Of a DNA stretch of 64,000 bases, positions 45,869 through 56,900 are shown in pieces. The notes beneath the pieces were generated by a model. The model was not told the DNA's origin and did no database searches. It saw only the letters and a list, made by a program, of their open reading frames with translations. Within the stretch, counting starts at the first letter, position 1. Each line of letters starts with the position of its first letter. The position numbers were made by a program, and so were the translations under genes. Origin of the DNA: Diadema setosum (Eukaryota > Echinodermata > Echinoidea > Diadematoida > Diadematidae); the NCBI RefSeq assembly GCF_964275005.1, contig NC_092686.1:43770333-43834332 (forward strand), given 5' to 3'.

Positions 45869-45874
45869 AAAAAA

Positions 45875-45904
<30 letters not shown>
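45869..45904. repeat. (AAAG)n microsatellite
   Basis: A-run followed by seven GAAA units. Confidence 0.92.
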
Positions 45905-45905
<1 letters not shown>

Positions 45906-45957
45906 AACTAATGATAAAAATTAAATGAAAAAAGATAAATATATGCAGTATTAATTA

Positions 45958-45983
45958 CATATATGTATATATATATATATATA

Positions 45984-46020
<37 letters not shown>
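45958..46020. repeat. (TA)n-(TG)n microsatellite
   Basis: TA repeat, ACATG, then 15 TG units. Confidence 0.93.
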
Positions 46021-46419
46021 TTTGGGTGTGCTTTAAAAATGGGACTTTATAGATTGAATGGAGATTTTGCTTATTCCCCCCCCCCCCCCAAGAACAAACT
46101 GTCTCATTACAATAAACTACGTGTATATATAATAGTACGGTAAAGCACTCATTTTTTCCTCTTTTTTTTTTTTTTTTTTTGGAAACCAAGTTTGGATTTG
46201 AACTTTCTATAGATTTAGCCAAAGAACAGATAACGAATATCCATTTCCATTCCCATCCTTATTTAATTTGTACTCTGCACATGTTTATATTTTGAAAAAT
46301 ACAATACAATCCTTCATTTTGTTACTCATTATCACATGTATTTTGTTAATTTACGTTTTTGCAATTATTACAAATATATTCTGCTTACACATTGTACATG
46401 TTTTTCTCCGTTTATTAGA

Positions 46420-46453
46420 TAGAAATGAGATAAATTTGAACTTGAACTTGAAT
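46420..46453 (+). mobile_element. Probable LINE 3' tail (TTGAAC)n
   Basis: AGATAAATTTGAACTTGAAC TTGAA ends an AT-rich stretch in the manner of the other LINE tails here. Confidence 0.35.
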
Positions 46454-46648
46454 GTATACATGAGTGTACAGTGTACTGTATATAAAATGTGGCAGAATAT
46501 GTTGTATTTGGACTGTAGGCCACAATTATCTGTTTGTTTAAATCCCAAACCACCTTGTTAGTTAAGAAGCTATAGGCATTTTTCCATATGACTGGTAATG
46601 TAAGGTGTATTATCATTACAATGTATACATATATATGTAATGATATAT

Positions 46649-46650
<2 letters not shown>

Positions 46651-46704
<54 letters not shown>

Positions 46705-46710
46705 TACATA
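46651..46710. repeat. (TA)n microsatellite
   Basis: About 30 TA units. Confidence 0.95.
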
Positions 46711-47872
46711 TATCATTATACATTATATATGTTATTAAATGACGGTCTAAGAATGACACAAGAATAAAACAGAATTGTGAGTGATACAGTATATTTCAAC
46801 ATTGCGAAAGTTGGCCACCACCAAAATGTCAAAGGGGAAAAAAATAATGGGATAAACCACCGTTGCGAAATATTACATCAGATATCCCGGCAGATTGGGG
46901 TCGAATCACGCAAACTTTTTTTACGAGTACTCTTGCGATTCCCTATCCATTCATTGTAAATTGCCAGAGTGTACAAACATGAACTCGACAAGACAAAAGT
47001 TTAATTTCTTTCGATCGTAGGCATTTCAAATCTGATCCTCTTGATAACAAGCATTATTATTTTCTTGTACCACAGCGATTCATTTTGAATAAAACTTTTG
47101 TTCGAATAAAGCAATATCTTCATCGGTTCAAATTTTTCATTATTATGTATATGACGAGTTATCTTTAAAAGGTTTACTGGGTGAGAACAAGTTTCTATTA
47201 CTGTTTCTCCAGAACGATTTCCAAAACTAGAAGCAAATAACAACACATGTCCCCATTAGTTCCATATGTCATGACCGTGATAGAATTTAAAAAAAAAAAA
47301 ATCCCGAGTATCACTATCCTCCTTGTTTTGATAATCGAGAAATTCAACCAGAGAGAACTTGTATTGATACTTGTCCAACCATCTTTGGCCTGGTTGTTCA
47401 TTAAAATCATTCGTTTGAGTAATTGATCTCACGAGTCAATGACATTTTGTTCTGAAGTTCAAGAGAAAAGTACTTGATCAACTATCTGGCCTTTACAGCA
47501 CTGATTTAACCCAGAGTGGTCATCTTGAAATAACAATTCGGTCCCCTTGTTCCGCAATAGCGGCAAAATGTCGAAAAATTACATCACACTTCAAAAAAAT
47601 ATTCAGTGAGGCATAAACTGAGTGATACCGTCGAACAGTATCCATGGAAACGACCCTCTGTACACTATTTTACTCATCACATGTTCAAGTGACCTTTTTC
47701 CAGATGGATGTCACTATGTCTTTGTATTGATCCACTTTGTATTGATCCACGGTTATTTTACCCAAAGTTTAGTGAGGTATAGGGTAGTAATTTGGTACTC
47801 AGTTTGGCAGTAGTTCATACTGGGCAGTAATGGCTCACCTTAATCTTATATTACAAATATTTACAACACTCT

Positions 47873-47990
47873 TATCAGTATTCAATGCTCTGAAAATAAA
47901 GATGTTTTAACAAAGGGAAAATATGTATTTACAAGTTATATATATCTTTCTAACTTATACATCTTCTGCTGACATCATTGAATACTGATA
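47873..47990. repeat. Inverted repeat, perfect 15-bp ends
   Basis: TATCAGTATTCAATG at 47873-47887 and its exact inverse at 47976-47990; inner parts weaker (AAGATGTT/ATACATCTT). Confidence 0.65.
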
Positions 47991-48245
47991 TTTTATGCAA
48001 ATTGATTATGTTCACAACAAAAACAGGTAATAAATACAGCCAGATTGGTTGTCCGTGACTCATTTTATAAATTTCTATAACTATTTATATATGCATTCTG
48101 TTCCTTTTTTTTTTCTTTCTGAAGGAATGTTATTGCTTCTTGCTTGTTGCATTTTATATATTGCGGAAATATACACACAAATACATATAAGCATAAGAGT
48201 AGGAAAACATTTACACCTATCCACATCGATCGCTCCCTTTTCTTC

Positions 48246-48294
48246 TTTCTCTCTCTCTCTCTCTCTCTCCCTCTCTCTCTCTCTCTCGCGCTCT
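48246..48294. repeat. (CT)n microsatellite
   Basis: CT dinucleotides with a single CC interruption. Confidence 0.95.
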
Positions 48295-50716
48295 TGTCTG
48301 TCGCTTGACTCTTCGCTGTTGTTTTTATTCTATTTGGGTACTTCTCGCCTTTTTAAAGATTAAGTTTTTTCTCGGCATTTATTTTGGACAAACACTTAGC
48401 ATACGCATAAGATGAGTAAAATGCAATTTTGCCTTTGACGCGCTCGAGGAGGACCAAATATCTTAAGGTTGATGCAATTATACCTTTTCCTTCAAATATG
48501 AATGGTAAAGCCTATTCTAAAAAATCATGATAATGATAAAATATGCACCCGGTCACAGCACTAAAGGAATAAGTTATTACGTACTATTGACTCGAAAACT
48601 AGGATAAATCCAATAAATGATCCATGCAGTGCGCATTTGCTATCTAACGATCCAAGCATTCGGAATCATTGAGCAGTATATGAATCAACATCGAGGTTGA
48701 TTTTATCTGGCTTTTTCTCAATATTTTTCTCATTTTATCCATGATAAGAATTATAATTATACGAATGTGATAGACGCAATTCACCCGTTCGTAGGAAAAA
48801 AAAAGAAAAGAAATCCCCCAGTTTAAGTGTTCGGTTATAGAAAGTGATTAGAGCTATCTACCATACTATGACATCTCAGAACGTCACATACTCTAGTATG
48901 ACATTGCGACAATAGATAACAATATAAAAGATAAGATTATGACGACAACAATGATAGTTATAGCAATAACGATGTTAAATGCTGACGGTATAATGCCAGC
49001 GAGTAACCATCCACACGATTTCATCACTATCATCATCTGCATGATAAAACGCAAAAATATGATTTAAGATATAAACTCTAAGTAAGATCAGCATTGCGAA
49101 ATCACATTGCTCTGTTTCTTATTACTTGTAATGGTGCACGTCTTCTTCTAAGGACATATCAAAAGAGGGGCCACGGCCTTTCCCGTATAGTCCACCCCCT
49201 GTCTAGAATAAGGAAGGCAAAGTGAATTTCCAAACTTCACCCCTCTGATACAGTGTTGCTATGTTGACCCCCCCCCCCCCCCCGAAAAAACCCCCAACAT
49301 TTATAAAAACGATACTCTGTCTTCATAATCTCATATCAGCAGTAAATGAGTGTGACAATGCCGTGTTCTTAATGGTATAGTATATATAACAAATAGTATG
49401 GGGAAAAAAAAAAAACTGTGAATGAATTCAACCAATATGCGATGACTGCAACCAAACTGGTTGGTTTGACTTTCATATTACAAGAGTCATGTGTTTCCTG
49501 ACACATTTACACTACAACAACGCCAGCGTGAAACATTGTAAAGAAAAGTACACCGCACATCAATGCTTCCACGTGTCTTTCTTAATTTATCGGACTGCAT
49601 GAAGAAGAAGAAAAAAATCACATCCTTTTTCAAGAGACATGGATAAACACAGCACCCATGATTTCTTTGCATCGTCTTCTACACTGAAGGGGCGATGATC
49701 CCTCAGGTCCTTTTCGTGATCAAATCGAGGGGAAACTTCGAATGAATCGAAAAGTGAGGTAAATTGTTACTTGTTTTTGGTTCAAACGATACATTTAGTA
49801 CACTCTTTTTAATTTGAAGGCAGTGTTATTTTGCATATTTCAGGCATGATTTCGAGCTCGGTGTGTTCTACACAAGGCACACGTTGGTTGCAGAGAATGT
49901 GGTTAAGCGTTTTGTAACTTATTAATTGGTAAACGAATGTCTCGCGTTGGAGAAATTCTCACCAACACCGTTTTCGAATATGGTTTGATCTTAAATGGGA
50001 CTTCATCATTACAACAGACAGTGCCTGGACACGACCCAAGAGTCAAGTAAACAGTGATTTAGAGAGAATTACAGCACTGTCGTTCTTCCAAGGAAACATT
50101 CGTGCGACACAGCCTCTATATACACTCGACAACATGATACCCGTCTCATGAATGTATAGACAATAAAAACCTATACAGTGCATGGACACAAAACGGAGAC
50201 TTCGAAAATTACGTCATATGCATTTATTTTCGAGGTTTTTTGTCCTTTAACTGCAATGGCACGCGTTTTCCGGTACGTCCATCTAAAATGGGTCTGAAGC
50301 AGCATAATACTGTAGGAGAGTGAATCAAGTGACTAGCAAATGTCTCAAGCATTCTTCTCTTTTTCCAAAAGAAGACATTTCCACAAAAGCAGGAAAGTTA
50401 CAAAAGTGTCTGTACGTTCTTCGATCGGACAGTGATACCCAGTGTGCTCTTAATTCGGTGGTACGACGGGACAGTAGCGCAGGAATTGTTATCGAAATCA
50501 CTAGAACCCGAGGGTGCGATCATGGTAAGATGACGTGTGAAAACATGTATAGGTCCATGGTGAAACGAAGTACCGGAGAACCTCTTCTGATCGCCTGGTC
50601 CCATGTCGGCATATCCATGTAAGGAGCTGGATTTGGTACAGTCCAATGAACTATCGTTGATTCTTCCCCATAATGCAATAGATGTGTGCGGCGTACTCTT
50701 ACGTCGAGACTGTTCC

Positions 50717-50923
50717 TCATTCGTCACCACTGAAGGCAACGTTTTCAACACCGCCATTCGCTTTCTTTTCGTCTTCAACGGCCACATTGTAGATCGGTGG
50801 TGATATCGTGTTGGCATTCAACGAGTCCGACCCTTCACTCCGGTTGCCTTCGATTGATATCGTCTGGTCGTCATCTTCCGCTTTGGCTGGTTGTATCCTG
50901 GGTGAAGTGATCTTACGCATGCG
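50717..50923 (-). CDS. Gene B exon 12: cytoplasmic C-terminal tail and stop
   Basis: 68 codons then TGA (50717-50719). [10 protein letters not shown], an acidic EDDD run, TISIEGN, GSDS, and a distinct end NVAFSGDE. Basic start (RMRK) replaces A's RCSI. A minus-strand AATAAA at 50223-50228, about 490 bases past the stop, could be the polyadenylation signal (weak). Confidence 0.9.
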   Translation of the reverse strand, partial: RMRKITSPRIQPAKAEDDDQTISIEGNRSEGSDSLNANTISPPIYNVAVEDEKKANGGVENVAFSGDE

Positions 50924-53900
50924 CTGCAGGAGTAAAACAAGTGAAAACGATAGCTTATTATTCGGGGGAAAAGTCCTATCTTAAAAAAAAAAAAAGACAC
51001 ACACAAAAAAAAAACCATAGCAAACCAAATTACCCAAACATTGTATGATGTACATCAATAGGGAAGAACATATTACTTAAGAGTTATTTGTTGGGTAAGC
51101 CTTCCTTAGAAAAAAAAATAAAGATGCAGAGCAAACATTCATGATGAACTATCACTAATTTAACTTGCAAATCCTTGATATCAAATGTTACAACTTGAAT
51201 GAAGAATGTTTCTTGTCATCAAATTACAACATCGATGCTTGTCATGAAAGTATCAAAGGCACCTGAGAACACCAAGCCTTTCTTACTATCCTCGAGAATA
51301 ACCATGAAAACTTACTAGTTCGTGTGTATGACTAATGCAGCTAATGTTTGAAATTCGATGTCGAAATGTATACATGAACATGAAAAAAACAAAAAAAAAG
51401 ACAAATCGGCGTTTGATTTGGTTTAATTGAATGTTATTTGATTTAGTTTACTATATTATGAATCACTAAGACCCCTGCGAAGATCGCTATCAGTGGTACA
51501 TACCTCCATGAATGATCCTGGCGTGGTGAGGAAGATATAGACGGCATAGACGGGTACCCATTGCATCGAACAAATGGCCATGAGCCAGCCGAGGATCTCA
51601 CCCCAGATGGGGTAGTAGTAGTCTTCGCCGTACCTAGCTGGCTGGTAGTCGATCAAGCTGAACAGGAAAATGCCCTATAGGTTTGAATTGAGAAAAAAAT
51701 AAAATGAATACTGCCGTCACTCAAAGCTCTCGGTATATGCTCATCTGATTTCACCGTTGGGTAATGCAACTGATGACATTAACCTTCAGATCCGTGATTT
51801 ACGAAAACAACTGCTTTAATTTGAAATGAAGTATGTCTCAATCCAATGACCAATGTCGCCCTCTTCCCCACTTCCCCATTATGATAGTATCCAACACATT
51901 ACTTGATGATATCTCAACTATAATACAAGTTATGTCCGTGCAGACCATCAATCGTTCTGTCAAGATGTTATCAGACATAGGGACTAGACCAATTTCTGTA
52001 ATTCAATGTGTACTGTTATAGGCAGAGTGGTAAAAGTTCGACAACAATACAATAATTATTACAGTGAATCTTTTGGAACATCCCTATAGAGTAACCCATT
52101 GGAATACGATACTTGAGCCTTTTGCCCCATTCTTGCCAACTACAAACAATTTCGCTTTCATTCCTATTAAGATCCTGTTCGTCTGCATTTCAACATGTAC
52201 ACGATCGTGTTGCTATGTTTCTCTTTGACACGAAACAGGACTCCCAAATTGACTGGACCTTCAATGTTTCCATAATTCCTAAACACACAGATAGAGAGTC
52301 TTCATGTAATAATTAATATCATCACGATAAAAACTTATGGTGATGAGGAGAACGTACCAAGCTGACAGCGGGAGCGAATCCAGCCCAGCAGAGTGGCCAG
52401 TACCATCCCGGTGTGAAGCCCATGTTCTTGCTGATAATGGAGTAGAATTTCTTGAGTCCGAAGCCGTAGGAAATGATCACGCACTCCCAGATGGTCACCC
52501 AGAGAAGACACATGCCGCTGGCGCCATAGGAATCCATGAGCTGGAAGAAGTACATGCCACCCTATACGCAGGAGGAAAAAAATGAGGAGAATAGAATCTC
52601 TGTAAGTCTTGTCATAATCACACCAGTTTCCGCAAAGGTTTTATTGAAAACTTATGTGATTCAAAATTCCTTAAAATATTCTGTACTCATGTTAGCGTTA
52701 TGTATATTAGTTTGTATTACTTTATATGGAAATAAAATCATTTGAATTTGAATTTGAATTTGAAAGGTGTGTTCATTGATTTTATCAACAATTGAAACTC
52801 TTTGTTGTTTTGTCTTGTAATTCGTTTAAGTCACAGTTTCATTCGAATCGTGCCTCCTTCGGGGTGCTATCAAAATGAGAATGACTAATGTAACATGCTC
52901 AAATCACATATTTATTTCAGTACTTTGACTTGTTTGATGTGTGGTGACGAAGTGCAACACCATGTCAATCATATCTTAGAACGCAGTGCAGTGCTAAATT
53001 GCATGGCAGTGATGTCTTCTGAAAAAATGGAATGAAACTGTGTAGTAGTGATCATTAGGACTGACTGTAATAGATGGACAGCTGTTTTAAACATTTCGAA
53101 ATAAATGCAGATATAAAGTTGGGGAGTCTATTGTATACAACCATGCGCATAGAGCATATTGCAAATGTTTTATTATGGTGCGCACAACACTCAGCAAATA
53201 TTGATCTCCATTTTTTAATTGCGCAAATGATCTGTACATAGGTACCAACCAACGTGTGCATTTTCGAAGTAGACTCCAATTAACTAATAATTGTGTATGA
53301 TTTGAAGTAAATGGAACTATCGACAAAAATATCCATTCAAATTTCTTATTGACATAATATCATTGTGTGACTCGTTGATAAGTGCGCCTTCTGGACTTTG
53401 AATCGTGTGATTATAAGATGAGCAGAAGCAAGCAATGAGCATAATTCCCACTTGGGTTGACACAAATCGCTGTAATGAACGGTTTAAGAAAAACTCGGGA
53501 ATGTACACACACCATCAGTCATCAAAATCACACATTCAGGCAGACAAATGTAACATAGACAAGTCTTCGTACCTCAGTAACGCACAGTAGTCCAAGAAGG
53601 AAATCTATGCCACACACTACGACGAGGAAGATGGCTCGGTTTTGTCGCAGATTGTACTGGGGAAATTCGTCCATGAGTGACGTCACCAGACCCTCCAAAA
53701 TAGCGAACTGTTTTTGGCAGAAGAAAATAAATCGATAGCGTTTTGATTAGTATGATACCATGTTATGCATTTCTTTTTATTTTCCATACTTGCAGCTTTT
53801 GGCAGAATCGTTTGTTCACAAGTAAGTTCGAATCTAATCGAATCGATTGTGTGTTCTAAAGAAATGTTGTTGTTTTGAAAATAAAAAGAAAATAAGAGCA

Positions 53901-56900
53901 GAAAAAAAAAATTCTAAAGAAATCATCATGGTTTATAAAGTGCGTCTAGGATATACGTCTGGGAAACATTGCATTTGGAAGGCATTAAGTAGAAAACATT
54001 TTCTTTTTAAGCGTCAAGTTTAGAAGACAATTCTAATACAGGAAACATAGTCTCCAAATGAGGAATGTTTTGCTGCGGATTAGCCTATGTTTTGCTTTAT
54101 AAAAATTCTATTACTTACTTTACTGATACAAATCTTGATATTCAGTGAAAATGTGCATCAATCCATGCAAACGAAAAGAAAGAGAGGGAGGCAATGTTAT
54201 CTTTAATTCTTGTTTACCTGACTGTCTAGACCAAGCATGATCAGCATGGCGAAGAATATGACAGACCAGGCTGGTCCTCCAGGCATGTTGTACACAGCAG
54301 TTGGATAGGCCACGAAAGTAAGACCAGGTCCTAAAAAGGAAAGAAAGCATATATTTGTTATAATAATGAACCTAGTCGACTACAGGTCGCAAAAAAAAGT
54401 AACCCCATATAAATAACGTATGATGATAAATCATATAAATCATTAAATAATACATGAAGTATAAATTTCGCCTTATCGATTCAGCGGCTCCCGTTGGGAA
54501 ACGTGTGGCCAAAACTTCCACGAAAAAGAAAAATCAACAAAGTCAATGAAGAACGTTCGCACCTTTCCTCACTTTGTATCAGCTGATTACTCAGACCAAA
54601 CTTTAAAAAAATAATTAATTGTTATTTTCCTACCTTCATCGACCACATCTTTGACCTCAACCCCCTGTTCGTGAGCCATGAAGCCGAGGATGGCGAAGAT
54701 GACGAAACCGGCGAAGAGACTGGTACCAGCGTTGACGAAACCGACCACGAGTGTATCACTGAGGACAAGCATGATGGGAAATGTTGTTATTGAGTGTTGT
54801 CGTGTTCTCTCTTTTTTTTCTTTATTTATTTCCACCTGAGAAGATGGCTGGATAGCCCATATTCAGCTGCAATACAGTAGCTAGTCTTCCATGGGATCCA
54901 GTTGGATGTAAGGTGGGACCACTTCACCGGGTTAAACACCCTGCTTTTTGCGATGAATGAGTGAAGCGGGATCTTTCACGTGCATGATTGTGACTCTCTC
55001 ACATGGGACCTCCATTTTTGCCCCTTTGCTTGAGGGGACGATATGATTACACACATTATTGCTCAGTGAGACCCTGGAATCGAACTTGGTTCCTTTAGAT
55101 CGTGAGGCAGACGCACTACCAATGACTACCGACTGAGCTAACTCACCGCCCTCAATAAGTGTATTAAAGTACGTTGAATTTTTCTGTAAACATCATAGTA
55201 GTCAACGTCCCATTTAGCTTTAGCAGGTACGTATCGTATTCTTCGAGAATGTTGTAATGGAAAAGTAGAGAGATGGGGATATGCATATGGATGTTTGAAT
55301 TCACCTCGTTTAATCAACCTTTGAGATTCTTTGAACAGGAAAAAGGCCTAATTCTCTCGTAATTCCTACCATGCTTGTTTGAAACAGACGTCATATTATT
55401 TTCTCTGTCTGTTAGGTTTTATGTAGTGCGAGGCATTTTTTGTTGAACTTACATGAGGGCATTATTCCTGACTTTGTTGTAGCTTCCCAGCGATATGAGA
55501 GAACCGATACCAACGCTGTAGGAGAAGAAGATCTGAGTAGCAGCATCAACCCAAACCTGTCATGCGAGAAAAGATGGTAAAATGATCAGTAAAAGCAGGA
55601 AAGGGAATAATCCTATAAAAGCAACAAGAATAATAATTGATATTGTGATATTAGTATCGATTTCTATCAGTAACTGATGCAGCAAGCAAAACAGTTGTAT
55701 TTTGTAATCTGTGTATGCCTTTGTATACACTCATATTGTATTAATATGATGTGATATATTCATATTTTAATATTATGTTAGTTTTCGTATTATTATATAT
55801 TATATTATATCATATCATGTCATATCATGTTACATAAACATTATCTAATTATATATTCATGAACTGCGTGAATTCAGATAAATCCTTGAAGTGGTCACCG
55901 TGGGTGGTAGAGCATCCTCACGAGCTCAGGTAACTATGTAGAGACAATACATTGTCAGAATACCTTCATTATTTGTGTGTTTAAACGCCAATAATCTTTA
56001 TAGTGCTTATACTTACAGTTGGGGTTTTGAGGAGCTCCCATTCTGGAGTTACGTAGAATTCGATGCCTTTCTGAGCACCAGGTAGTGTTAGGCCTCGGAT
56101 GAGTAGCGCAAAGAGAATGGCGTACGGCACGAGCGCGGTAAACCACACGATCTGCGATTCAACAGTATGTGAATATTAAATACAGCACTTAGAACAGCAA
56201 AATGGAATGGTATCTAGCTAACTGCAGCTTATTGAACAGAACTATATACACATGAAATCTCCTTTTCTGTGCTTCAGAAAAACTGTTAAAAGGCCTTTCC
56301 TAATTAATTAACATTGTAAAGCGTGTACATGAATGACAATAATGATATTAGAGCTTGAAAGTTTAAAATCATCAAACGTTGTCAAAGGAGTGTAGTGCAA
56401 GTTATATATATGATCTGACAGCATGCACATCTCACATCCAAACATATTATTTTGGCACAGAGGAATTTCGTTTGATATGAAAGGGGATTCTTTTGATATT
56501 GCAGGGAATTCATAAGTTGGTTCCTACTGGTATACAGGCCTACCTTTCCGGTCTGCTTGACACCCTTCCAGATACAGAAGTAAGTAACTATCCAGGCCAA
56601 GGCCAGGCACCCGACCAGATCCCATCTCAGACCGCCGATGTCATCAATGCCGTCACTGATTCCCAGAGCACGTTTTCTGCGGGGAGAAGAGTGAAAAATG
56701 AATAATAAAAAATATAGTGATATTTATATCTGTTGGCACTTACGTAGTTTCAAACTTCTCTAAGAACATCCATCAGTTCATCATGAATATTCTTGTAGTT
56801 GTATATGCTTTTCTAGTTTGATGTAATTTGCGCAGTGGAGACAAAAAGTTTTTCACGATTGTTTATCGATTTTCGGGGAGATGTGTGAAGTCGTACACTT

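Larger units (their letters stand above)
37558..50716. other. 13-kb region between gene A start and gene B stop: no gene seen
   Basis: Should contain the gene A promoter and the gene B 3' UTR. Apart from the repeats listed it is AT-rich with frequent stops. No CpG-rich block, tRNA or exon with recognisable homology was found. Confidence 0.55.

Noticed and set aside
50320..50622. 100-residue plus open frame just past the gene B stop
   Set aside because: Lies antisense in the likely 3' UTR of gene B; no homology recognised.
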